43,338 bases of DNA from Alphaproteobacteria bacterium (GTDB lineage: Bacteria; Pseudomonadota; Alphaproteobacteria; Rhodobacterales; Rhodobacteraceae), in the NCBI GenBank assembly GCA_030425185.1, contig JAUIAU010000025.1, positions 1-43,338 on the forward strand, written 5' to 3'. Position numbers and translations under genes: made by a program. This document shows positions 15,764 through 24,891 of this stretch, piece by piece (position 1 is the stretch's first letter; each line of letters begins with the position of its first letter). The notes beneath the pieces are model-generated. The model saw only the letters and a program-made list of their open reading frames with translations, made no database searches and was not told where the DNA came from.

Positions 15764-16750
15764 CTAGTGCGCGACCCGAAGCACGATCTTGCCGATTTGC
15801 GTGCCGGCTTCCATCCGGGCATGGGCCTTCGCCGCATCCTCCAGCGCGAATTCGCTGTCCATCACGGGCCCGATCCGGCCCGCGTCGAGCAGCGGCCAGA
15901 CATGGGTCGCCAGTTCCTCGGCGATCCGGGCCTTGGCGAGGTCGCTCTGCGGGCGCAGGGTCGAGCCGGTGATCGTCAGGCGGCGCATCATGACCTGCGC
16001 GAAGTTCAGTTCGATCTTCGGACCGGTCAGGAAGGCGATCTGCACCAGTCGCCCGTCGTCGGCCAGCGCACGGACGTTGCGCGGCAGGTAATCGCCCCCG
16101 ACCATGTCGAGGACCAGGTCTGCCCCGCCTTCGGCCTGCAGCACCTCGACGAAATCCGCGTCGCGGTAGTTGATCGCGGTCGCGCCCAGCGCGGCGCAGG
16201 CGTCGCATTTCTCGGCCGAGCCCGCCGTTGCCCAGACCCGCGCCCCGAGGTGCCGCGCGATCTGGATGGCGGTCGTGCCGATCCCGGACGAGCCGCCGTG
16301 GACGAGGAACCGCTCCCCCGCGCGCAGGCCGCCGCGCATCACGGTGTTCGACCAGACGGTGAAATAGGTCTCCGGCAGGGCCGCGGCGCGGTCGAGCGTC
16401 ATGCCCGCGGGCACCGGCAGGGCATGGGCCGCGGCGCAGACCACGTACTCGGCATAGCCGCCGCCGGGGGTCAGGGCGGAGACCGTCTCGCCGATGCGGG
16501 CCTCGGCCCCGGCCCCGGCAGCGACGATCTCGCCCGCCACCTCGAGACCCGGCAGGTCGCTGGCGTTCGGCGGCGGGGCATAGGCCCCCGCGCGCTGCAG
16601 CGCATCGGGGCGGTTCACCCCCGCGAAGGCGACGCGGATCAGCACCTGACCGGCAGAGGGCACGGGCACCGGGCGGGTCACGGGGGTCAGCACATCGGGG
16701 CCGCCGGGCCGGGCGATCTCCACGGCACGCATGGTCTGGGGCAGGGTCAT
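15764..16750 (-). CDS. NAD(P)H-quinone oxidoreductase, PIG3/TP53I3-like
   Basis: 328 aa zinc-free medium-chain dehydrogenase/reductase of the PIG3 subgroup. MRAVEIARPGGPDVL opens the domain; FAGVNRPDALQRAGAY and LPGLEVAGEIVAAGAG are typical; HGGSSGIGTTAIQIARHLGA is the nucleotide-binding loop, followed by INYRDADF. It is the second quinone oxidoreductase in tandem with the gene downstream, and follows COQ9 by 37 bp on the same strand. In vivo substrate not known; PIG3-type enzymes act on o-quinones. Confidence 0.9.
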   Translation of the reverse strand: MTLPQTMRAVEIARPGGPDVLTPVTRPVPVPSAGQVLIRVAFAGVNRPDALQRAGAYAPPPNASDLPGLEVAGEIVAAGAGAEARIGETVSALTPGGGYAEYVVCAAAHALPVPAGMTLDRAAALPETYFTVWSNTVMRGGLRAGERFLVHGGSSGIGTTAIQIARHLGARVWATAGSAEKCDACAALGATAINYRDADFVEVLQAEGGADLVLDMVGGDYLPRNVRALADDGRLVQIAFLTGPKIELNFAQVMMRRLTITGSTLRPQSDLAKARIAEELATHVWPLLDAGRIGPVMDSEFALEDAAKAHARMEAGTQIGKIVLRVAH

Positions 16751-16787
16751 CTTCGGTCTTTCGCTTGGGGCTGTCGTCTCGGGCGGG

Positions 16788-17495
16788 TCAGGTCAGCGGG
16801 GTGGACCAGACGCCCGGCATGTCGGTGCGCACGGTCCGCGAGGGTGCCTTCACGCGGCTGAGCAGCGCGTTCGGCCCGGCCATCAGCCGCGACAGCACCG
16901 GGTTCTCGTTGACCTTCTTCTTCGCGGTCTCGATCCGCATCACGTCCTCGATCCGGCGGTCGAGGAAGGCCCAGGTCTCGGCATGGTCCTCGGACTGGTC
17001 GCCCAGCCAGTAGAGCACGGTCGCGCCGTAGACCCCGGACAGCGTCGCACGCTTGGAATACCAGTTGAAATCGTCCGACCGGTCCCCGAGTTCGGTCCAG
17101 ATCGCGTCGGCCGTGCCCCAGATCGCCTTCGCGCCGTCGGCGGCGAGATGCGGCAGGGCAAAGAGCGTGGTGCCGCGGCGGACGATCTCCTTGTCCTCGG
17201 CGACGGCCTCCAGCCGGAAGCGGATGGCGGCGGCGATCCGGTCACGGAACCGCAGGGCGCTCAGGTCGGCGCTGCGCATCCGGGCCAGCATGGCGGCATC
17301 GCCGCGGGCGTGGAAGTCGAGCGCAAGATCGACCGCCCCGCGCGGGCAGGCGGCGCGGGCGGCGGCGGGGTCGGTCCCGGTGTCGGTGCAGGCGGCGGAG
17401 AAGGTCGCGGGGCTCCAGCCGTCGAAGGGAACATGGACGAGGGCCGCGTCCAGAAGGGCGGCGCGCAGGTCGTCGGGGCTTCGGGTCGCGGTCAT
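16788..17495 (-). CDS. COQ9-family ubiquinone biosynthesis protein
   Basis: 235 aa, resembles COQ9, a lipid-binding TetR-fold protein that assists the hydroxylation steps of ubiquinone synthesis. Family-typical segments: DVLHVPFDGW-like opening (ALVHVPFDGWSPATF), WGTADAIWTELGDRSDDFNWYSKR (about 136-159), then RATLSGVYGATVLYWLGD and the C-terminal helix with DRRIEDVMRIE. The MTATRSPDD start at 17495 has a GGGGAGG ribosome-binding site; an in-frame Met 14 codons upstream is unsupported. Divergent from rpsU, a recurrent Rhodobacterales arrangement. First gene before two quinone reductases. Confidence 0.88.
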   Translation of the reverse strand: MTATRSPDDLRAALLDAALVHVPFDGWSPATFSAACTDTGTDPAAARAACPRGAVDLALDFHARGDAAMLARMRSADLSALRFRDRIAAAIRFRLEAVAEDKEIVRRGTTLFALPHLAADGAKAIWGTADAIWTELGDRSDDFNWYSKRATLSGVYGATVLYWLGDQSEDHAETWAFLDRRIEDVMRIETAKKKVNENPVLSRLMAGPNALLSRVKAPSRTVRTDMPGVWSTPLT

Positions 17496-17530
17496 GTCTG
17501 TGCCTCCCCTGGCGTGGGTTTTGCAGGTGG

Positions 17531-17559
17531 TGGACAAGCTAAGGCGTCGTTGCTATACG
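17531..17559 (+). promoter_or_regulatory. rpsU promoter with extended -10
   Basis: TGGACA (17531-17536), exactly 17 bp, TATACG (17554-17559), with TGC immediately before the -10. Start of transcription would be about 45 bp upstream of the rpsU ATG. The pattern is nearly the same as that upstream of rpmI. Confidence 0.75.
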
Positions 17560-17611
17560 GCCACTTCCTGCAGCGATTGCAACTCTAACTTAGGAAGGTG
17601 GTGACAACCAC

Positions 17612-17818
17612 ATGCAGGTCAGCGTTCGCGACAACAATGTCGATCAGGCGCTTCGGGCACTGAAGAAAAAACTTCAGCGCGAGGGCGTGTTTCGGGAAAT
17701 GAAGCTCAAGCAGCATTACGAGAAACCGTCCGTCAAGCGCGCGCGTGAACAGGCGGAAGCAATCCGTCGGGCACGCAAGCTCGCCCGGAAAAAGGCCCAG
17801 CGCGAAGGCCTCCTCTGA
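17612..17818 (+). CDS. rpsU: 30S ribosomal protein S21
   Basis: 68 aa basic protein of the small subunit platform that helps initiation. The family start [21 protein letters not shown] and a C-terminal tail rich in Arg/Lys ([17 protein letters not shown]) are typical of alphaproteobacterial S21. A GGAAGGTGG purine-rich ribosome-binding region lies about 10 nt upstream. It is monocistronic: promoter immediately upstream, terminator 40 bp downstream. Confidence 0.96.
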   Translation: MQVSVRDNNVDQALRALKKKLQREGVFREMKLKQHYEKPSVKRAREQAEAIRRARKLARKKAQREGLL

Positions 17819-17857
17819 GGACTTCCGCAGGCTTCCGGACCTCGTGTCCGGACCCCG

Positions 17858-17892
17858 AACCCCCGTGGCCCTGCCCGGGGGTTTGTTGTTTT
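17858..17892 (+). terminator. Rho-independent terminator of rpsU
   Basis: AACCCCCG (17858-17865) pairs with CGGGGGTT (17876-17883) across a 10-nt loop, followed by a T-rich run (TTTGTTGTTTT). Confidence 0.88.
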
Positions 17893-17927
17893 CCGGCCCC
17901 CGGAACCGGCGTCGGTGCGGGGTCGGC

Positions 17928-17960
17928 ATCGCGTCGGTATCACGTCGGTATCACGTCGGT
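17928..17960. repeat. Three 11-bp direct repeats
   Basis: ATCGCGTCGGT once and ATCACGTCGGT twice, head to tail with no spacer, between the rpsU terminator and the dioxygenase gene. A repeat of about one helical turn could be an operator; no promoter is clear nearby. Confidence 0.5.
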
Positions 17961-18090
17961 GCGTCCGCACGCCGCGTTCAGCCGATGTTTACCGCGGGCT
18001 GGGTGCGCCTGCGTCCCCTCGGGCAGGGCTTGCGGCGGGCGGGCGGCTCGGGTCTTCTCGGTGCGACGGACCAAGGACGGAGACCACGGC

Positions 18091-18906
18091 ATGATCCCCC
18101 CGGACCAGATCGAGGCCTACCGGCGGGACGGGGCGGTGATGATCCCCGGCCTCTTCGCGGACTGGGTGGACACGCTGCGCGCCGGCATCGCGCGCAATCT
18201 GGCCGAGCCCGGCCCCTATGCCGCCGAGAACCTGAAGCCGGGCGAAGGCGGGCGGTTCTTCGACGACTACTGCAACTGGCAGCGCATCCCGGAATTCGTC
18301 GAGACGATCACCCGCTCGCCCGCGCTGGAGGCCGCCGCCGCGCTGATGGGCAGCCGGTCGGTGCAGGTCTTCCACGATCACGTGCTGGTCAAGGAACCGG
18401 GCACCTCGAAGCCGACGCCCTGGCACCAGGACGCGCCCTACTACTTCGTGGACGGGACGCAGATGCTGTCGTTCTGGGTGCCGGTCGATCCGGTGACCGA
18501 CGCCTCGCTGCGGCTGGTCGCGGGCTCGCATCTCTGGGAGAAGCCGGTGCTGCCGACCAAGTGGCTGCACGAGGACAACTTCTACCCCGACGACGGCACC
18601 TACCGCCCGGTCCCCGATCCCGACCGCGAGCCGCTGGTGTTCCGGGTCCTGGAATGGCCGATGCAGCCGGGCGACGCGGTGGCGTTCCATTACAAGACCC
18701 TGCACGGGGCGCGCGGCAACGAGGGCGCGGCCCGGCGGCGGGCGTTCTCGCTGCGGCTGCTGGGCGACGACGCGCGCTATGTCGAGCGGCCCGGCCGCAC
18801 CTCGCCGCCCTTCCCCGGCCACGGGATGCGGCCCGGCGAGCGGCTGCGCGAGGACTGGTTCCCGGTGCTGTGGCAGGACGGGCGTGCGGCGGCGATGCCG
18901 AACTGA
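18091..18906 (+). CDS. Phytanoyl-CoA dioxygenase-family Fe(II)/2-oxoglutarate oxygenase
   Basis: 271 aa. PhyH-family hydroxylase: the iron facial triad is readable as His and Asp in TPWHQDAPYYF plus His in KTLHGARGNEG, and the 2-oxoglutarate-binding Arg in RRRAFSLRLLGDD. QIEAYRRDGAVMIPGLF at the start is the classical family opening. Translation from ATG 18091, preceded by GGACGGAG; the longer frame is Arg/Cys-rich and rejected. The substrate may be a small hydrophobic or quaternary-ammonium compound; not decidable. Followed after 58 bp by hupE, with no visible metabolic link. Confidence 0.88.
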   Translation: MIPPDQIEAYRRDGAVMIPGLFADWVDTLRAGIARNLAEPGPYAAENLKPGEGGRFFDDYCNWQRIPEFVETITRSPALEAAAALMGSRSVQVFHDHVLVKEPGTSKPTPWHQDAPYYFVDGTQMLSFWVPVDPVTDASLRLVAGSHLWEKPVLPTKWLHEDNFYPDDGTYRPVPDPDREPLVFRVLEWPMQPGDAVAFHYKTLHGARGNEGAARRRAFSLRLLGDDARYVERPGRTSPPFPGHGMRPGERLREDWFPVLWQDGRAAAMPN

Positions 18907-18964
18907 CATTGCCTTGTGACCCGGTCGGGTTACTCTCTGCGAAACTTTTGAATGGAGTGACCCG

Positions 18965-19552
18965 ATGCGATTCCCTGGCCTGTCCCTCGCCCTGACCGTG
19001 CTGCTGGTCAGCGCCCTGCCCGCCCTCGCCCATACCGGCGAAGGCCTGAGCGGGGGCTTCCTGTCCGGTGTGACCCATCCGCTCTATGGCCCGGACCACG
19101 TCGTCGCGATGGTGGCGGTGGGCCTGTGGGGCGCGATCCTCGGCGCCCCGGCCATCTGGGTGCTGCCGCTGGTCTTCCCGCTTGTCATGGCCTTCGGCGG
19201 CGCGCTCGGGGTGCTCGGCATTCCCGTGCCCTCGGTCGAGATCGGCATCGCCGCCTCGGGTCTCGTGCTGGGCCTGCTGGTCGCGCTGTGGGTCCGTGCG
19301 CCGATCTGGATCGCGGCGGTGATCGTCGGCGTCTTCGCCATCTTCCACGGCCATGCCCACGGCACCGAACTGCCGGACGCCGCCAACCCCTTCGCCTATG
19401 CCATCGGCTTCGTGCTGGCGACCGGGGCGCTGCACATGGTCGGTATCGCGCTCGGCGCGCTGCACAAGGTGCCGAAGGGCGATTACGTGATCCGCGCGGC
19501 GGGCGTCGTCATCGCGCTGGCGGGCGGCGCCTACCTGACCGGACTGGCATGA
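18965..19552 (+). CDS. HupE/UreJ-family nickel/cobalt permease-like protein
   Basis: 195 aa. Signal peptide or first helix to Ala22, followed by HTGEG; then about six hydrophobic helices. The HPLYGPDHVVAMVAVG motif (about 38-53) and the later IFHGHAHGTE are metal-coordinating signatures of the family, which imports Ni2+ for hydrogenase or urease. No urease or hydrogenase gene is in the window. A GGAGTGACCCG sequence provides the ribosome-binding site. Its stop overlaps the start of the next gene (ATGA). Confidence 0.9.
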   Translation: MRFPGLSLALTVLLVSALPALAHTGEGLSGGFLSGVTHPLYGPDHVVAMVAVGLWGAILGAPAIWVLPLVFPLVMAFGGALGVLGIPVPSVEIGIAASGLVLGLLVALWVRAPIWIAAVIVGVFAIFHGHAHGTELPDAANPFAYAIGFVLATGALHMVGIALGALHKVPKGDYVIRAAGVVIALAGGAYLTGLA

Positions 19553-20154
19553 GGCGTCTCGCGCTCGGGCTGGCGCTGATCCCGGTTCCGGGACTGGCGC
19601 AAGCCCATGCCTTTCAGACCGGGGCGGATTCCTACGCGCTGTTCCTGCAAGGGGTCGGCGCGCCCTGGCTGATGCTGCCGGTGGCGCTGCTGCTGATCGG
19701 AACGGGGCTGTTCCTGGGCATCTGGCGAACCGAGGCGATGCTGGCCTTCTGGCCGGTGCAGCTGGTGGTGCTGGCGCTGGTGCTGGGCTTCGGGGTCTTC
19801 GTGCCGGGCGTGCCGGACCTGGCCCTGGTCGTCGCGGCGCTGGCGATCGCGGGGCTCGGCATCCTCGCCCTGCCGCTGCCGCGCGCAGCGGCGCTGGGGC
19901 TTGGCGCGCTCGCGCTGCTGCTGGCGGGGCGCTTCCTGCTGGAGGACCACGCCTTCGGCGAGCTGCCGCTGCCGTTCATGTTCGGGATGGCCGCGGGGGC
20001 GGCGAGCCTTGTGGCCCTGCCCGCCGGACTGGTGCAGGCCACGCGCGAGCGGATCGGCCACCCGGCGGTGCTGATTGGCTGGCGCGCGCTGTCGAGCTGG
20101 ATCGGTGCGGCGGCGATCCTGATGATCGCCTTCGCCCTGCGTCCCGGCGCCTGA
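19549..20154 (+). CDS. Membrane protein translationally coupled to HupE/UreJ
   Basis: 201 aa. Signal-type start (MRRLALGLALIPVPGLAQA) followed by HAFQTG, then about six transmembrane helices spaced through 34-195. The overall plan (signal peptide, His near the mature N-terminus, six helices) mirrors HupE, although the HPLxGxDH motif is absent. The ATG overlaps the hupE stop, so the two proteins are likely made together and may form a complex. It is not recognised as a named family. Confidence 0.75.
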   Translation: MRRLALGLALIPVPGLAQAHAFQTGADSYALFLQGVGAPWLMLPVALLLIGTGLFLGIWRTEAMLAFWPVQLVVLALVLGFGVFVPGVPDLALVVAALAIAGLGILALPLPRAAALGLGALALLLAGRFLLEDHAFGELPLPFMFGMAAGAASLVALPAGLVQATRERIGHPAVLIGWRALSSWIGAAAILMIAFALRPGA

Positions 20155-20161
20155 ACCCGGT

Positions 20162-20623
20162 TCAGACCGGGAGCGCGGTGGTCGAGACGACGGTCTTCAG
20201 CGAGAAGCTCGACTGTAGCTGCGCCACCCCCGGCAGGCTGGCGAGCGCCCGGCGGTGCAGGGCGGCGAAGTCCTCGGTATCCTCGGCGACCACTTTCAGC
20301 AGGTAATCGGCCGTCCCGGCCATCAGGTGGCATTCCAGCACCTCGGGCACACGGGCGACGGCGGCCTCGAAGGCCGACAGCACCTCGTCGGCCTGTCCGG
20401 ACAGCGTGATCTCGACGAAGACCACGGTCTTGCGCCCGACCGCGCGCGGATTCACCAGCGCGACATAGCCCGCGATGATGCCCGCTGCCTCCAGCCGGGC
20501 GACCCTTCGGTGACAGGCCGATTGCGAGAGATGCACCGCCTCGGCGAGGTCGGCGTTCGACAGCCGTCCCTGTCGTTGCAGCACCCTCAGGATTCGGCGG
20601 TCCATGTCGTCGAGGTCGGCCAT
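20162..20623 (-). CDS. Lrp/AsnC-family regulator, probably of alanine dehydrogenase
   Basis: 153 aa. N-terminal winged helix-turn-helix (MDRRILRVLQRQGRLSNADL, then ESVHLSQSACHRR-like AVHLSQSACHRRVARLEAAG) and a C-terminal RAM ligand-binding domain (about 68-150, LMAGTADYLLKVVAED). Start at MADLDDMDRR, since the upstream open frame is the antisense of ald. Divergent from ald with a 130-bp gap: a widespread arrangement in which the regulator (AldR type) senses alanine and controls ald. Target assignment is inferred from the layout. Confidence 0.88.
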   Translation of the reverse strand: MADLDDMDRRILRVLQRQGRLSNADLAEAVHLSQSACHRRVARLEAAGIIAGYVALVNPRAVGRKTVVFVEITLSGQADEVLSAFEAAVARVPEVLECHLMAGTADYLLKVVAEDTEDFAALHRRALASLPGVAQLQSSFSLKTVVSTTALPV

Positions 20624-20753
20624 CGCGCAAGGCTCTCCGTCTTTTTCGCCCTGTGACGCAAGAAACCACGCGGAACGGGGCGCGGGCAAGGCAAGTCTCG
20701 CAGCACATTTCACGCGCGGCCTGCATGATCCGGGGCAAACGGAGGAGAGCCCC

Positions 20754-21872
<1,119 letters not shown>

Positions 21873-21912
21873 GCGGCGCGAGCCTTTCCTTCGCTCCGGC
21901 CTTGGGGTAAGC

Positions 21913-21932
21913 GCGGGTCCCGACAGACCCGC
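21913..21932 (+). repeat. 7-bp hairpin in the pheT leader
   Basis: GCGGGTC (21913-21919) and GACCCGC (21926-21932) with a 6-nt loop, 22 bp before the pheT ATG. No T-run, so probably not a terminator; possibly a leader structure. Confidence 0.35.
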
Positions 21933-21954
21933 ACCGATCCGAGGACCAGACGCC

Positions 21955-24351
21955 ATGAAATTCACGCTCTCCTGGCTCAAGGAGCATCTCGACACGACCG
22001 CCACGGTGGACGAGATCGCCGAGGCGCTGACCGATCTCGGCCTCGAGGTCGAGGGGGTCGAGGATCGCGGCGCGCGGCTGCGCGACTTCACCATCGGCAA
22101 GGTGCTGAGCGCCGAGAAGCACCCGGACGCGGACAAGCTGCGCGTCTGCCAGGTGGCGACGGACGAGGGCACCAAGCAGATCATCTGCGGCGCGCCGAAC
22201 GCACGGGCGGGAATCACGGTCGTCATCGCCAAGCCGGGCGTCTACGTGCCCGGCATCGACACCACCATCGGTGTCGGCAAGATCCGCGGGATCGAGAGCC
22301 ACGGCATGATGGCCTCGGAGCGCGAGCTGGAACTGAGCGACGAGCATGACGGGATCATCGAGCTGCCCTCGGGCGAGGTGGGCGACAGCTTCGTCGACTG
22401 GCTGGCCGCCAACGATCCGGCCAAGGTCGATCCGGTCATCGAGATTGCGATCACGCCGAACCGGCCCGACGCCCTGGGCGTGCGGGGCGTGGCGCGGGAC
22501 CTCGCGGCGCGCGGCCTCGGCACCCTGAAGCCGCTGGCAGTCGCGCCCGTGCAGGGCACCTTCCCCTGCCCCGTGCCGGTCACGATCGACGCCGACACCG
22601 CCGAGGCCTGCCCGGTGTTCTATGGCCGCGTGATCCGCGGCGTGAAGAACGGCCCGAGCCCGGCCTGGCTGCAGGACGCGCTGCGCGCCATCGGCCTGCG
22701 GCCGATCTCGGCGCTGGTCGATGTGACCAACTTCTTCACCCATGACCGCTGCCGCCCGCTGCACGTCTTCGACGCCGACACCGTCAAGGGCGGGCTGCGG
22801 GTGCATCGCGCGGCCGGCGGCGAGACCTTCACCGGCCTCGACGAGAAAGAGTACGTTCTGGCCGAAGGCATGACCGCGATCTCGGACGAGGGCGGGGTCG
22901 AGAGCCTGGCGGGGATCATGGGCGGGCTGCACTCGGGCTGCACCGAGGACACCGTCAACGTCTTCGTCGAGGCCGCCTATTTCGACCCGATCCGCACCGC
23001 CTACACGGGACGCGCGCTGAAGATAAACTCGGACGCGCGCTACCGCTTCGAGCGCGGCATCGACCCGCTGTCGGCCCGGGACGGGGTCGAGGCGGCGACA
23101 CGGATGATCCTCGATCTGTGCGGCGGCGAGCCCTCCGAGGTGATCGTGGCGGGCGCGGACCCGGACGTGGCACGGGCCTATCGCCTCGACACCGACCGGG
23201 TGCAGAGCCTCGTCGGCATGGAGATCGCGCCAGAGACGCAGCGCGCCACCCTGACCGCGCTCGGCTTCCGGATGGACGGCGACATGGCGCATGTGCCGTC
23301 CTGGCGGCCCGACGTGCAGGGCGAGGCCGACCTCGTGGAGGAGGTCGCGCGGATGGCCTCGCTGACCAAGCTGGTTCCCGCGCCGATGGCGCGCGGGCGG
23401 GCGGGCGTGCCGGCCCCGGTGCTGACGCCGATCCAGAAGCGCGAGCGGGCAGCCCGCCGGACGCTGGCGAGCCTCGGCTACAACGAGTGCGTGACCTATT
23501 CCTTCGTGGACGAGAAGGCCGCCCGCCTGTTCGGCGGCGGCGGGGACGCGACGCGGCTGGAGAACCCGATCTCGAGCGACATGAGCCACATGCGCCCGTC
23601 CCTGCTGCCGGGGCTGCTGGCGGCGGCGGCGCGCAACCAGGCGCGCGGCTTCATGGATCTGGCGCTGTTCGAGGTCGGCCCGGCCTTCGCGGGCGGCGAG
23701 CCGGAGGAACAGCACCTGCTGGCGACCGGCCTGCTGGTCGGTCACACCGGGCCGCGCGACGCGCACAAGGCCCGCCGCCCGGTGGACCTGTATGACGCCA
23801 AGGCGGATGCCGAGGCGGTGCTGGCCGCGATGGGCGCGCCCGAGAAGATGCAGATCCTGCGCGGCACCGATGACGCCTGGCATCCCGGCCGGTCGGCCAA
23901 GTTCTGCCTCGGCCCGAAGAAGGTGCTGGGTCTCTTCGGAGAAGTGCACCCGAAGGTGCTGCGCGAGATGGACGTGAAGGGCCCGGCGGTGGCCTTCGTC
24001 CTGTGGCCCGCCGAGATCCCGATGCCGAAGGCCGCCGGGGCCGCCCGGCCCGCGCTGCACCTGAACGCACTGCAGGCGGTCGAGCGCGACTTCGCCTTCG
24101 TCGTCGACGCGCAGGTCGCGGCCTCGGACGTGGTCAACGCGGCGGCGGGCGCGGACAAGGGGCTGATCGAGGAGGTGCGCGTCTTCGACGAGTTCATCGG
24201 CGGCAGCCTCGGCGAGGGGCGCAAGTCGCTGGCGATCACGGTGCGGATGCAGCCGACCGACAAGACGCTGACCGACAAGGAAATCGAGGCGGTCGCGGCG
24301 AAGATTGTGGAGAAGGTCGGCAAGTCCACCGGCGGCGTACTGCGCGGCTGA
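21955..24351 (+). CDS. pheT: Phenylalanyl-tRNA synthetase beta subunit
   Basis: 798 aa. Full-length beta chain: MKFTLSWLKEHLDT start, EMAP-like tRNA-binding domain (about 40-148, HPDADKLRVCQVAT), B3/B4 editing region (about 210-390, with KINSDARYRFERGIDP), B5 region (about 400-470), synthetase-like core with LENPISSDMSHMRPSLLPGLL, and a C-terminal anticodon-binding FDX-ACB domain (about 703-798). It forms an alpha2-beta2 enzyme with PheS. Unusually, pheS is not adjacent: it lies 2.35 kb away on the opposite strand. No Phe-rich leader peptide was seen. Confidence 0.97.
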   Translation: MKFTLSWLKEHLDTTATVDEIAEALTDLGLEVEGVEDRGARLRDFTIGKVLSAEKHPDADKLRVCQVATDEGTKQIICGAPNARAGITVVIAKPGVYVPGIDTTIGVGKIRGIESHGMMASERELELSDEHDGIIELPSGEVGDSFVDWLAANDPAKVDPVIEIAITPNRPDALGVRGVARDLAARGLGTLKPLAVAPVQGTFPCPVPVTIDADTAEACPVFYGRVIRGVKNGPSPAWLQDALRAIGLRPISALVDVTNFFTHDRCRPLHVFDADTVKGGLRVHRAAGGETFTGLDEKEYVLAEGMTAISDEGGVESLAGIMGGLHSGCTEDTVNVFVEAAYFDPIRTAYTGRALKINSDARYRFERGIDPLSARDGVEAATRMILDLCGGEPSEVIVAGADPDVARAYRLDTDRVQSLVGMEIAPETQRATLTALGFRMDGDMAHVPSWRPDVQGEADLVEEVARMASLTKLVPAPMARGRAGVPAPVLTPIQKRERAARRTLASLGYNECVTYSFVDEKAARLFGGGGDATRLENPISSDMSHMRPSLLPGLLAAAARNQARGFMDLALFEVGPAFAGGEPEEQHLLATGLLVGHTGPRDAHKARRPVDLYDAKADAEAVLAAMGAPEKMQILRGTDDAWHPGRSAKFCLGPKKVLGLFGEVHPKVLREMDVKGPAVAFVLWPAEIPMPKAAGAARPALHLNALQAVERDFAFVVDAQVAASDVVNAAAGADKGLIEEVRVFDEFIGGSLGEGRKSLAITVRMQPTDKTLTDKEIEAVAAKIVEKVGKSTGGVLRG

Positions 24352-24360
24352 GCGCGCGTC

Positions 24361-24383
24361 CGAGTATTTTTGCCAAGAAGAAG
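24361..24383 (+). other. A/T-rich intergenic motif after pheT
   Basis: Nine bases after the pheT stop is a segment reading CGAGTATTTTT then GCCAAGAAGAAG, strikingly A/T- and purine-rich for this genome. I recall near-identical segments after genes in other Rhodobacterales but cannot verify that here. A GC-rich imperfect inverted repeat (GGGCGG/CCGCCC) follows at about 24386-24408. Confidence 0.45.
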
Positions 24384-24440
24384 GGGCGGGCCCGCGCAGG
24401 GTCCGCCCTATCTGTTCGGGATGACGCGAAGGAGGACACG

Positions 24441-24887
24441 ATGCTGAAGGTTTACCTGTCGGGGGAGATTCACACCGACTGGCGCCAGCGGATCGTGGCG
24501 GGGGCCGAAGGCCTCGACGTGACGTTCGACGGGCCGGTGACGGATCACGCGGCGAGCGACGATTGCGGGGTGGCGATCCTCGGGGCGGAGCCGGACAAGT
24601 TCTGGCACGACCGCAAGGGTGCGATGGTCAACGCGATCCGCACCCGGCGCGGGATCGAGGGGGCCGACGTGGTCGTGGTGCGGTTCGGGACGCAATACAA
24701 GCAGTGGAACGCCGCCTTCGATGCCGGGATGGCGGCGGCGCTGGGAAAGTCGCTGATCATCCTGCAGCCGCCGGAGCACGACCACGCCCTGAAGGAAGTG
24801 GACGCGGCCGCGCTGGCGGTGGCCCGGGAGCCCGAGCATGTGGTCGACATCCTGCGCTATGTGCTGACGGGCAGGCTGCCGGGCTGA
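24441..24887 (+). CDS. YtoQ-family protein
   Basis: 148 aa. Matches the YtoQ family pattern: MLKVYLSGEIHTDWR at the start, DHAASDDCG, FWHDRKGAMVNAIRTR and GIEGADVVVVRFGTQYKQWN. The fold is probably related to nucleoside 2-deoxyribosyltransferases, with the biochemical role unproven. Very strong ribosome-binding site AAGGAGG ending 5 nt before the ATG. It is 89 bp downstream of pheT on the same strand, probably co-transcribed, and convergent with the GST gene 4 bp away. Confidence 0.82.
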   Translation: MLKVYLSGEIHTDWRQRIVAGAEGLDVTFDGPVTDHAASDDCGVAILGAEPDKFWHDRKGAMVNAIRTRRGIEGADVVVVRFGTQYKQWNAAFDAGMAAALGKSLIILQPPEHDHALKEVDAAALAVAREPEHVVDILRYVLTGRLPG

Positions 24888-24891
24888 GGGC

